Origin: Thermoleophilaceae bacterium
Lineage (GTDB): Bacteria > Actinomycetota > Thermoleophilia > Solirubrobacterales > Thermoleophilaceae
DNA length: 44,602 nucleotides
NCBI GenBank assembly: GCA_019683805.1
Contig: JADGHQ010000014.1
Span: 1 to 44,602 of the forward strand
Direction of reading: 5' to 3'
A program made the position numbers and the translations under genes. Under the pieces are notes generated by a model. That model was not told the DNA's origin, did no database searches, and saw only the letters and a program-made list of their open reading frames with translations. Positions within the stretch are counted from its first letter, which is position 1. Each line of letters opens with the position of its first letter. Shown here one piece after another: positions 26,981-35,864 of the stretch.

Positions 26981-27183
26981 GCTCGGCCCTCGACCTCACC
27001 GGCGTGCCCTGCCCGCTCAACTGGGTGAGGACGAAGCTCGCGCTCGAGCGGATGCGCGCGGGCGAGGAGCTGCGCGTGCTGCTCGACCCCGGCGAGCCGC
27101 TCGCGTCGGTGCCGCGCTCGGCGCGCGAGGACGGGCACGAGGTGAGGGTGGAGGGCACTACCGTGGTGATCGTCAGGCGATGA
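26977..27183 (+). CDS. TusA/SirA-family sulfur-carrier protein
   Basis: A 68-residue protein of the TusA fold with its sulfur-accepting Cys at C12 ([18 protein letters not shown]). The canonical motif is CPxP; the CPLN variant is shared by TusA-like proteins found beside ThiF/MoeB genes, from general knowledge. TusA relatives pass persulfide sulfur between donors and acceptors in the cytoplasm. It overlaps cysK upstream and thiF/moeB downstream by four bases each, so the three proteins are almost certainly made together. Confidence 0.85.
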   Translation: MSSALDLTGVPCPLNWVRTKLALERMRAGEELRVLLDPGEPLASVPRSAREDGHEVRVEGTTVVIVRR

Positions 27184-27953
27184 GCCTCAACGAGGAGGAG
27201 ATCGAGCGCTACTCGCGACAGCTCGCGCTGCCCGAGTGGAGCGGGGAGGCGCAGGAGCGCCTCAAGTCGGCGAGCGCGATCGTGATCGGGCTCGGCGCGC
27301 TCGGCTCGCCCGCCGCGACATATCTCGTGGCGGCGGGCGTCGGCCGCGTCGGGGTGGTCGACCCCGACCCCGTCGAGCTCTCGAACCTCTCGCGCCAGCC
27401 GCTCCACTTCACGCCCGACATCGAGCAGGGCAAGGCGGAGAGCGCGGCCGCGAAGCTCTCCTTCATCAACCCGAACGTGCAGGTCGACCCCTACCCCGCG
27501 CGCGTGGAGGAGGACAACGCCGAGGCGATCGTCATGGGCGCCGACGTGGTCGTGGACTGCACCGACAGCTTCGAGACGCGCTACGTCGTGAACGACGCCT
27601 GCTGCGCGCAGCGCGTCCCGCTCGTCGAGGGCGGCGTGCTCGGGCTCTCGGGGCAGGTGATGTCGATCCGGCCGGGCGAGAGCGCCTGCTACCGCTGCGC
27701 GTTCCCGACAGCGCCCCCGGAGGGCTCCGTGCCCGCCTGCCGCGACGCCGGCGTGCTCGGCCCGGTGGCCGGCGTGGTCGGCTCGATCCAGGCGCTCGAG
27801 GCGCTGAAGCTCCTCACCGGGTTCGCCGAGCCGCTCACCGACCGCATCCTCCAGATCGACGAGGGCGGGATCGCCCGGACGCTCGTGCGCACGAGCCGGC
27901 TCGAGGGCTGCCCGGCGTGCGCGCGCGTCCCCGCCGCGCCACAATCTCCGTGA
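27180..27953 (+). CDS. ThiF/MoeB/HesA-family E1-like adenylyltransferase
   Basis: Activates the C-terminal Gly-Gly of a ubiquitin-like sulfur carrier (ThiS, MoaD or CysO type) by adenylation, 257 residues. It has [18 protein letters not shown], the nucleotide loop [14 protein letters not shown], the Arg finger region [25 protein letters not shown] and two zinc CxxC pairs (CYRC and CPAC). A Cys in [11 protein letters not shown] matches the ThiF catalytic-Cys position. There is no C-terminal rhodanese domain. No ThiS/MoaD/CysO gene is in the window, so the carrier must be elsewhere, or TusA serves as partner. Confidence 0.9.
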   Translation: MSLNEEEIERYSRQLALPEWSGEAQERLKSASAIVIGLGALGSPAATYLVAAGVGRVGVVDPDPVELSNLSRQPLHFTPDIEQGKAESAAAKLSFINPNVQVDPYPARVEEDNAEAIVMGADVVVDCTDSFETRYVVNDACCAQRVPLVEGGVLGLSGQVMSIRPGESACYRCAFPTAPPEGSVPACRDAGVLGPVAGVVGSIQALEALKLLTGFAEPLTDRILQIDEGGIARTLVRTSRLEGCPACARVPAAPQSP

Positions 27954-28693
27954 TGCTTGGGCTGCGCACCGTCACGCGCGTGATGCGCGAGCTGCGCCAG
28001 GACCTCGCGGCGGCGCAGGAGCGCGACCCCGCGGCGCGGGGGATCGGCCGCGTCGAGATCCTGCTCACCTATCCGGGCGTGCACGCGCTGCTCGCGCACC
28101 GCGTCGCGCACGCGCTCCACGAGGCCGGCGTGCCGCTCGTCCCGCGCGCGATCGCCTTCGCGAGCCGCGCGCTCACCGGCATCGAGATCCACCCCGCGGC
28201 TCGGATCGGGGAGGCGCTCTTCATCGACCACGGCTCGGGCGTGGTGATCGGCGAGACCGCCGAGATCGGCGACAACGTCACGCTCTACCAGGGCGTCACG
28301 CTCGGCGGCACGGGCTTCGCCCGCGGCAAGCGTCACCCGACCGTGGGCGACGACGTCGTGGTGGGCTCGGGCGCGAAGCTGCTCGGCCCGATCACCGTCG
28401 GCAGGGGCGCGAAGATCGGCGCCAACTCGGTCGTGATCCACGACGTGCCGGAGGACTCGACCGTGGTGGGCAATCCCGGGCACCCGGTGCGCGTGCGCGG
28501 CGAGAAGCCGCGCGGCCCGGACGCCGACTGGGCCCACCTCCCCGACCCGGTGTACGACGCGATCAGCTCGCTCAGCTCGCGCATCTCCGACCTCGAGGCG
28601 CTCCTGTCGGAGGTCACCGGGCGCAAGCCCCCGGGACAGGCCGAGGTGCGGCCGCTGCGGCGCCGGAGCGGGCAGGACCCCGCGGGCGGCTGA
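27953..28693 (+). CDS. cysE: Serine O-acetyltransferase
   Basis: Makes O-acetylserine for CysK. The 246-residue protein has an N-terminal helical part, [20 protein letters not shown], then left-handed beta-helix repeats ([57 protein letters not shown]). The catalytic DHG and the GGTG cofactor loop are present. A C-terminal tail of about 60 residues with a predicted helix ([17 protein letters not shown]) goes beyond the core. ATG 27953 shares a base with the upstream stop; GTG 27950 is an equally possible start one codon earlier. CACAAT ending 7 bases upstream may be an internal promoter. Confidence 0.93.
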   Translation: MLGLRTVTRVMRELRQDLAAAQERDPAARGIGRVEILLTYPGVHALLAHRVAHALHEAGVPLVPRAIAFASRALTGIEIHPAARIGEALFIDHGSGVVIGETAEIGDNVTLYQGVTLGGTGFARGKRHPTVGDDVVVGSGAKLLGPITVGRGAKIGANSVVIHDVPEDSTVVGNPGHPVRVRGEKPRGPDADWAHLPDPVYDAISSLSSRISDLEALLSEVTGRKPPGQAEVRPLRRRSGQDPAGG

Positions 28694-29352
28694 TGGCGAT
28701 CCTCGACCCCCGGATCGACGAGTACCTGCGCGGCCTGCGGCCGGAGCGGTCCGCGGTGATGCGCGAGATGGAGGCGGTGGCCGAGCGCGACGGCGTCCCC
28801 ATCGTCCACTGGGAGACCGGCCGCTTCCTCGCCACGCTCGTGGGCGCGCTCGGCGCGCCGCGGGTGCTCGAGGTGGGCACGGCGATCGGCTACTCGACGC
28901 TCCACATGGCGGAGGCCCTGGGCGAGGGCGGGTCGATCGTGACGCTCGAGATCGACGAGTCGCGCGCGGCGCAGGCGCGCTCGTTCCTCGAGCGGGCGGG
29001 GGTGGCCGACCGCGTCGAGATCGTGCTCGGCGACGCGCGCGAGACGATTCCGACGCTCGCGGGTCCGTGGGACGTGATCTTCGTCGACGCGGCGAAGGAG
29101 CAGTACCGCGAGTACATCGCGCTCGCGGAGCCGCAGGCCTCCGAGCGCTGCGCGCTCGTGGTCGACAACCTGCTGATGGGCGGCGAGGTCGCCGCCGCGG
29201 ACGGGGCGGGGACGCGCTGGCGCCCCGAGTCGCTCGCCGAGGCGCGCGCGCTCAACCGCGAGCTCACCTCGGGCGGGAGCTGGATCGGGTCGGTGCTGCC
29301 GGTGGGCGACGGCGTCGGCTTCGCCACCAGGTTCCGCCGCGCGCCCGCTTAG
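28693..29352 (+). CDS. Class I SAM-dependent O-methyltransferase
   Basis: A 219-residue methyltransferase of the small catechol/caffeoyl-CoA O-methyltransferase family. The SAM loop is LEVGTAIGYSTLHMAEAL, the metal-binding Asp lies in DVIFVDAAKEQYREY, and the second metal segment is VVDNLLMGGEV. Substrates in this family are catechol-like phenols, but many bacterial members are uncharacterised. It starts on the last base of the cysE stop, so it is transcribed with the sulfur cluster. A link to cysteine metabolism through SAM is only a guess. Confidence 0.88.
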   Translation: MAILDPRIDEYLRGLRPERSAVMREMEAVAERDGVPIVHWETGRFLATLVGALGAPRVLEVGTAIGYSTLHMAEALGEGGSIVTLEIDESRAAQARSFLERAGVADRVEIVLGDARETIPTLAGPWDVIFVDAAKEQYREYIALAEPQASERCALVVDNLLMGGEVAAADGAGTRWRPESLAEARALNRELTSGGSWIGSVLPVGDGVGFATRFRRAPA

Positions 29353-29355
29353 ATT
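29350..29355 (+). promoter_or_regulatory. -10 element (TAGATT) for the lipoprotein gene
   Basis: TAGATT ends 7 bases before the ATG at 29363 and includes the TAG stop of the methyltransferase gene. Confidence 0.45.
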
Positions 29356-29362
29356 CGCGGCC

Positions 29363-29899
29363 ATGAGGACGACCCTGGGCGCGTCGGCGCTCATCGCCGC
29401 GCTAACGCTCTCGGGCTGCGGCGACTCGCACAGCGGGCCGCGGAGCGCCGTGGCCTCCGCCTACCGCGACTGGGTGCGCCAGGCCGTGGCGTTCAACTCC
29501 GTCAAGCGCGGCTGCCAGGGCGCGATCACGCCGCGCGGCGACCTCTCGGGCGCGTGCCTTGCGCGGGCGCTCAGGCGCTTCCACCGGCAGACCGAGATCA
29601 CTCTCGTCCTGCTCGCGCGCGCGATGGTCGCCTCGCCGGGCTGCGCGCAGGCCGCCGAGGACGCGGAGCGGACGCTGATCGCCACACGCTCGATCTACGA
29701 CGAGAACGTGCGCGCCTGGCGGGCGGTTTTCCGGGCGCTCGACCGCAGGCGCGCCCCGCGCGGGGAGCCGCCGTCGCTCTTTGACGATCGCTCCCAGGCG
29801 CTCGCGGCGCGGCTCGAGCGCACCTGGGAGAGCGATGTCTCGCGGCTGGGCCGCGCCTGCCCGGACCCGCCGGCGCCGGCCGACGCCGACGGTCAGTAG
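29363..29899 (+). CDS. Predicted lipoprotein of unknown function
   Basis: A 178-residue protein with a type II signal: basic start MRTT, hydrophobic core and lipobox LSGC with lipid-carrying C19. The mature part is largely helical and has four further Cys (GCQG, GACL, GCAQ, ACPD) that could form two disulfides. I recognise no domain. It ends seven bases inside the convergent queuosine-salvage gene. Anchoring to the outer face of the cell membrane is predicted from the lipobox. Confidence 0.8.
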   Translation: MRTTLGASALIAALTLSGCGDSHSGPRSAVASAYRDWVRQAVAFNSVKRGCQGAITPRGDLSGACLARALRRFHRQTEITLVLLARAMVASPGCAQAAEDAERTLIATRSIYDENVRAWRAVFRALDRRRAPRGEPPSLFDDRSQALAARLERTWESDVSRLGRACPDPPAPADADGQ

Positions 29900-30765
29900 T
29901 GGACCGTGCGCGTCCGGTGCCGCGGGCGCGCCTTGTAGCACGGCTGCTGGCCGCGGTTCCAGAGCCACACGTCGAGCGCGCGCGGCGGCACGCCGACGCG
30001 CTCCGCGAGCAGCTCGCAGGCGTGCACCGCGCAGGCGCGGATCTCGCGCTCGGCCTGCCCTGGCGGCAGCAGGCGCTCCGCGTCGATCAGCGCGGCGAGC
30101 CACGGCTCGTAGACGAGCACGCCGTCGACGCGCAGCACGTGGGGCACGAGGTTGTCGGCGAAGATCGTCAGCCGGTCGAGGTCGTCGAACTCGGCCACGC
30201 CGGAGAGCGCCAGGTCGTTGGGCGTGATCTGCGCGCGCTTGTAGAAGCCGGGGTCGCGGAACAGCTCCATCCCGCGCGCGAGCTGCTCGGCGAGGCGCTC
30301 TGCCGAGCCGCCGGCGGCCTCGATCGCCTCGAGCGCCGAGCGCTCCCCGAGGAAGCGGCCGAGCTGGCGGAGCGCCTCGGCGTAGAGCGCCATCAGCTCG
30401 TGGCCCGGGTCCTGGCCGAGCACGCGAGCGAGCTCGCGGGCGTCGAGGCGGCGCAGCTCGGCCGGCGTCCACGGACCCTCGGCCCGGAAGCGGTCGGCGA
30501 GCGACCACGCGACCGTGTAGTAGCCCGAGCAGCCCGGACGCTTGCGCAGCGTCGGGAACCAGCCGGAGCCGAAGTTGATCGCGTCGAGCGTGAGCGTGTA
30601 CATGGCCACGTCCTCGCGCGAGCCCTCGAGGTAGTGGCGCTCGGGGTCGAGCGGCGGCGGCGGGCCCGGCTCGATCTCGCCCAGCCTGTCGAGGTCGATG
30701 CGCACGTGGCGCGCGTGCGCCGCGATCTCGGCGCAGGCGGCTCGGACTCGGTCGCAGAGGCCCAC
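29893..30765 (-). CDS. Queuosine-salvage protein (queuosine 5'-phosphate N-glycosylase-like)
   Basis: A 290-residue protein of the Q_salvage family (DUF2419), related to eukaryotic QNG1. Characterised members release queuine from queuosine nucleotides so that it can be reused for tRNA modification. Signatures are LDAINFGSGWFPTLRKR (about 60-76), GYYTVAWSLADRF, ITPNDLALSGVAEFDDLDRL, IFADNLVPHVLRVDGVLVYE and REIRACAVHACELLAE. The GTG start lies 46 bases from the divergent helicase gene. No queuosine synthesis gene (queC/D/E/F, tgt) is in the window. The family call is strong; activity is inferred. Confidence 0.88.
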   Translation of the reverse strand: MGLCDRVRAACAEIAAHARHVRIDLDRLGEIEPGPPPPLDPERHYLEGSREDVAMYTLTLDAINFGSGWFPTLRKRPGCSGYYTVAWSLADRFRAEGPWTPAELRRLDARELARVLGQDPGHELMALYAEALRQLGRFLGERSALEAIEAAGGSAERLAEQLARGMELFRDPGFYKRAQITPNDLALSGVAEFDDLDRLTIFADNLVPHVLRVDGVLVYEPWLAALIDAERLLPPGQAEREIRACAVHACELLAERVGVPPRALDVWLWNRGQQPCYKARPRHRTRTVHY

Positions 30766-30773
30766 GGCGGGGC

Positions 30774-30779
30774 AGGGTA
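30774..30779 (-). promoter_or_regulatory. -10 element (TACCCT) for the queuosine-salvage gene
   Basis: Read on the minus strand, TACCCT ends 8 bases before the GTG at 30765, matching the spacing of the plus-strand examples. Confidence 0.4.
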
Positions 30780-30798
30780 GTCGGACCGCGGGCGTCTC

Positions 30799-30804
30799 TA
30801 TCGT
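30799..30804 (+). promoter_or_regulatory. -10 element (TATCGT) for pcrA
   Basis: TATCGT ends 7 bases before the GTG at 30812. With the minus-strand TACCCT it forms a compact divergent promoter pair in a 46-base gap. Confidence 0.45.
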
Positions 30805-30811
30805 CTAGCCG

Positions 30812-32989
<2,178 letters not shown>

Positions 32990-32996
32990 CCGGGCC

Positions 32997-33027
32997 GCGC
33001 ACACGCCGGACCCGCGAGCGTGCGCGC
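32997..33027. terminator. Hairpin between convergent pcrA and the DUF3618 gene
   Basis: GCGCACACGC and GCGTGCGCGC pair with one mismatch across an 11-base loop, filling most of the 51-base gap between two convergent genes. It lacks a T-run on either strand, so it is at most a weak bidirectional terminator. Confidence 0.4.
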
Positions 33028-33040
33028 TTCCCGTCGGAGC

Positions 33041-33550
33041 TCAGCCTTCCGTGCGCTGCTGCGCGCTCTCCGCGAGCTCCTGACCCTGCTCGCGGCCGCT
33101 CTCGCGCGCGGTCTCCGCCGCGCTCTGCGCCGCCTCCTGGGCGACCTGCCGGCCCCGCTCGACGGCCTCCTGGCCGGTCTCCCTCGCCTGCTCCTTGGCA
33201 TGGTCGGCCAGCGGGCCGATGCGCTCGTCCTCCATGCGCGTCGACGGCAGCGCGAGGCCCGCGATGAAGCCGAGCGCCATGGCGCCGACCCCGAGCCCGA
33301 TCGGGTTCTCCTGCGCGAGGCCGGCCGCTTGCCGGGCGCCCTGGCGCACCTCGTCGGCGTCGGGCGCCGCGTCGCCGACGCGCGTCGCCCCGCCCATGAC
33401 GCTCGAGCGGACCTTCCCCGCCTTCTCGCGCACCGACTCCTTGGCCCGCTCCTTCACGTTGGCCTTGTAGCCGATGGCCTCGACCGTCTCGCCCATCTCG
33501 CTGCGGGTCCGCTCTATCTCCTCACGGATCGTGTCTGGCTCTTCGCCCAT
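33041..33550 (-). CDS. DUF3618 membrane-associated protein
   Basis: A 169-residue protein with the DUF3618 N-terminus (DTIREEIERTRSEMGETVEA), one short hydrophobic segment (PIGLGVGAMALGFIAGLALP, about 82-101) and a long, highly charged Gln/Glu/Ala-rich helix to the C-terminus. That tail probably forms an amphipathic coiled coil. DUF3618 proteins typically follow Holin-X genes in actinobacteria; the function is unknown, though an envelope role is suspected. The start lies inside the upstream holin-like gene (37-base overlap), so translation is coupled. Confidence 0.85.
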   Translation of the reverse strand: MGEEPDTIREEIERTRSEMGETVEAIGYKANVKERAKESVREKAGKVRSSVMGGATRVGDAAPDADEVRQGARQAAGLAQENPIGLGVGAMALGFIAGLALPSTRMEDERIGPLADHAKEQARETGQEAVERGRQVAQEAAQSAAETARESGREQGQELAESAQQRTEG

Positions 33551-33933
33551 TCCACGTCCTCCTTGATCGTCTCGACTGTCTGCTCCGGTGCTGCCGGCGT
33601 CGCCTGGCGAACCCGCGCGCGGCCGCGCAGCGCCAGCAGGCCGGCGGCCGCGCTCCACAGCAGCGCCGGGATCAGGGCGGCGAGCCAGGTGGCGACGGCC
33701 AGGTCGAGCGCGGCGATCGCGCAGGCCGTGAGCGCCCCGAGCGCAAGCAATCCCGCGACTCCGGCGCCGCCGAACATGCCGGCGCCGACGCTCGCCTTGC
33801 GGCCCTTCTCCGTCATCTCCGCCTTCGCCAGCTCGATCTCCTGACGCACGAGCTGGGTCGTCTCCTGCGAGAGCTGCCTGAGCAGCTGTGGGACCGACCT
33901 GTCGCGGAGGTCGCCTCCGCCTTCGACCGTCAC
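33514..33933 (-). CDS. Putative actinobacterial Holin-X family protein
   Basis: A 139-residue protein of the Holin-X (phage_holin_3_6-like) family. A soluble N-terminal helix (VPQLLRQLSQETTQLVRQEI, then ELAKAEM) is followed by two adjacent membrane helices (about 49-75 and 80-103) with a short basic tail. Despite the family name these genes are chromosomal and are usually not phage lysis genes. Middle member of a three-gene minus-strand operon, overlapping its upstream neighbour by four bases. Confidence 0.85.
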   Translation of the reverse strand: MTVEGGGDLRDRSVPQLLRQLSQETTQLVRQEIELAKAEMTEKGRKASVGAGMFGGAGVAGLLALGALTACAIAALDLAVATWLAALIPALLWSAAAGLLALRGRARVRQATPAAPEQTVETIKEDVEWAKSQTRSVRR

Positions 33934-34400
33934 AGCGGCCTCTCACGAGCCTCGCTGCGATAGCGGCGGCTGCTCGACGCCTTAAGGAACCGTGATGCCG
34001 CGAACCCGACCGCTAGCCCGCCGAGCATGACCGCCATCGGCTGGCGGCGCCCGAAGCTCTCGACGTCCCCGAGCATGCGGTCCGCGTCGGACTCGCTCAG
34101 GTAGCTGCCGAGCCGCTCCGCCCGCTCGGCGGCCTGGTCGGCCAGCTTCGCCGGCGCCTCCTTGCCCTGGCGCCGCAGCTCCTCGCTCACGCTGCGCGCG
34201 TCGCCGGCCATTCCCGTGACCCGCTCCCCGGCCTCGCTCGTGCGCTTGTCGAGCTGCTCGCGCAGGCGGCCGCGCGCCTGGCCGGCCGCCTCCTGGACCT
34301 TCTCCTGCGCCTGCCCTGCCGCCTGCCGGGCTTCGTCCTTCGCGCCCTGGGCGGCGCCGCCGCCCGTGCGCGGCGTGGTGGACTGCGAAGCACCCACCAT
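33930..34400 (-). CDS. LEA/YtxH-like helical protein with C-terminal membrane anchor
   Basis: A 156-residue protein, mostly Ala/Gln/Arg/Glu-rich amphipathic repeats (GAKDEARQAAGQAQEKVQEA and onward) like late-embryogenesis-abundant or apolipoprotein-type helices. One hydrophobic segment near the C-terminus (PMAVMLGGLAVGFAASRFL) precedes a basic tail. It leads the operon with the Holin-X and DUF3618 genes. ATG 34400 was chosen because AAAGGGGG precedes it by 6 bases; an upstream in-frame extension has no such site. A TATCCG on the minus strand at 34438-34433 could be its -10, giving a short conventional leader. Confidence 0.75.
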   Translation of the reverse strand: MVGASQSTTPRTGGGAAQGAKDEARQAAGQAQEKVQEAAGQARGRLREQLDKRTSEAGERVTGMAGDARSVSEELRRQGKEAPAKLADQAAERAERLGSYLSESDADRMLGDVESFGRRQPMAVMLGGLAVGFAASRFLKASSSRRYRSEARERPL

Positions 34401-34488
34401 GCGTACCCCCTTTGGTGATGGCATGAGCGAGTCGGATACCCGTGCGCTCCACCGCATAACGCCGAAGCAATGGATCCGCTCCGCTCGC

Positions 34489-34494
34489 TACGCT
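34489..34494 (+). promoter_or_regulatory. -10 element (TACGCT) for folD
   Basis: TACGCT ends 7 bases before the folD GTG at 34502. The hexamer is GC-rich, so it is weaker evidence than the TAGANT examples. Confidence 0.35.
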
Positions 34495-34501
34495 CGCGCG
34501 G

Positions 34502-35368
34502 GTGGGCGCACGGATCATCGACGGCAGGGCGGTCGCGGCGGAGGTCCGCGAGCGCGTGCGCCGGCAGGTGCAGGAGGTGGTCGAGCGCCACGGCGTGCGC
34601 CCGGGGCTCGCGACTGTGCTGGTGGGGGAGGACCCCGCCTCGCAGATCTACGTCCGCAACAAGCGCCGCCTGAGCGAGGAGGCCGGCATGGTCTCGATCC
34701 ACCACGACCTTCCCGCCGAGGCGACGCAGGCGGAGGTCGAGGAGCTGATCCGCTCGCTCAACGCGGACGAGTCGGTCCACGGCATCCTGCTCCAGCTTCC
34801 CGTGCCGCCGCAGATCGACGGCGACGCGATGACGCGCCTGATCGACCCCGCCAAGGACGTCGACGGCCTCACGCCGCTCAACGCCGGGCTGCTGCTCCAG
34901 GGTCTCGACGGGCTCGTGTCCTGCACGCCCGCGGGGGTGATGGAGCTGCTGCGCGCGCACGACGTCGAGCTGGAGGGCGCCGAGGCGGTGGTGGTCGGCC
35001 GCTCGAAGCTCGTCGGGAAGCCGCTCGCGGCGCTGCTGCTCGCCGCGAACGCGACGGTCACCCAGGCGCACTCGCGCACGCGCGACCTGGCCGAGGTCTG
35101 CCGCCGCGCCGACGTCCTGATCGCCGCCGTGGGCGTGCCGCGCCTCGTGACGGCGGAGATGGTGAGGCCGGGCGCCGTCGTGATCGACGTCGGGGTGAAC
35201 CGCACCGCCGACGGGCTTGCCGGCGACGTCGACTTCGAGGCCGTGAAGGAGAAGGCGTCGCTGATCACCCCGGTTCCGGGCGGCGTCGGCCCGATGACGA
35301 TCGCGATGCTGCTGCAGAACGCCGCGACCGCCGCGGAGCGGCAGCTCGCCGCCCGCTCGCCGCGCTAA
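34502..35368 (+). CDS. folD: Methylenetetrahydrofolate dehydrogenase / cyclohydrolase
   Basis: Bifunctional enzyme interconverting 5,10-methylene-, methenyl- and 10-formyl-THF, 288 residues. Signatures: VGEDPASQIYVRNKRRLSEE with the catalytic Lys in YVRNK, HGILLQLPVPPQID, DVDGLTPLNAG, the Rossmann loop VVGRSKLVGKPLAALLL and the C-terminal PVPGGVGPMTIAMLLQNA. It provides formyl-THF for purines and fMet-tRNA. This links it functionally to glyA 7 kb downstream, whose riboswitch responds to formyl-THF shortage. Confidence 0.96.
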   Translation: MGARIIDGRAVAAEVRERVRRQVQEVVERHGVRPGLATVLVGEDPASQIYVRNKRRLSEEAGMVSIHHDLPAEATQAEVEELIRSLNADESVHGILLQLPVPPQIDGDAMTRLIDPAKDVDGLTPLNAGLLLQGLDGLVSCTPAGVMELLRAHDVELEGAEAVVVGRSKLVGKPLAALLLAANATVTQAHSRTRDLAEVCRRADVLIAAVGVPRLVTAEMVRPGAVVIDVGVNRTADGLAGDVDFEAVKEKASLITPVPGGVGPMTIAMLLQNAATAAERQLAARSPR

Positions 35369-35371
35369 CGT
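35366..35371 (+). promoter_or_regulatory. -10 element (TAACGT) for the 35.4 kb membrane protein
   Basis: TAACGT begins with the folD stop codon and ends 7 bases before the ATG at 35379. Confidence 0.4.
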
Positions 35372-35378
35372 GCGCGCC

Positions 35379-35864
35379 ATGAGGCTGTCGCGGACGCGCC
35401 CCACGGACTGGGTCGTCGGGCTCGCCGGCGCGGCTCTGATCGGGCTGCTGTTCGCGGACTGGTACGGCGGCGAGAGCGGCTGGTCCGCGCTCGCCGTGAC
35501 CGACGTGGTCCTCGCGCTGCTCGCGCTGCTCGCGATCGCGGTGCCGATCGTCACCGCGGCGCAGGCCGCCAACGCGATCCCGATCGCGCTCGTGTCGTTT
35601 GCCACGCTGGCGGGCGTCGTGGCGACGGTGGCGATCGGCGTCCGGCTCGCCGCGCCGCCGAACGGCGCCGGGGTCGACACGGGCGCCTGGCTCGGCCTCG
35701 CGGCGGGGCTCGTCTGGACCGTCGCCGGCGCCCTCGACCTGCGCGACGAGCGGCGTGGCCACCCGCCGCCGCCGGACCCTGAGTCGATCCCCGTGCTGCC
35801 CGCGCCGCCCCGGGGCGACGGCGGGGACGCGCAGCGGCAGCTCGGCGAGTCGTCGGTAGGCTAG
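35379..35864 (+). CDS. Small integral membrane protein, unknown function
   Basis: A 161-residue protein with about four hydrophobic helices (WVVGLAGAALIGLLFADWYG; VVLALLALLAIAVPIVTAA; ALVSFATLAGVVATVAIGV; GLAAGLVWTVAGALDL). A Pro-rich, charged cytoplasmic tail ends in SVG. The WYGG motif after the first helix is common in small actinobacterial membrane proteins of no known role. ATG 35379 was preferred to an alternative start three codons upstream because of the -10 spacing. It ends abutting the convergent GMC oxidoreductase gene, the two stops sitting in CTAGCTAG. Confidence 0.75.
   Translation: MRLSRTRPTDWVVGLAGAALIGLLFADWYGGESGWSALAVTDVVLALLALLAIAVPIVTAAQAANAIPIALVSFATLAGVVATVAIGVRLAAPPNGAGVDTGAWLGLAAGLVWTVAGALDLRDERRGHPPPPDPESIPVLPAPPRGDGGDAQRQLGESSVG

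Noticed and set aside
33514-33933. Prophage remnant suggested by the holin-family name
   Set aside because: No phage structural, integrase or lysis gene is nearby. Holin-X genes with DUF3618 neighbours are ordinary chromosomal genes in actinobacteria.
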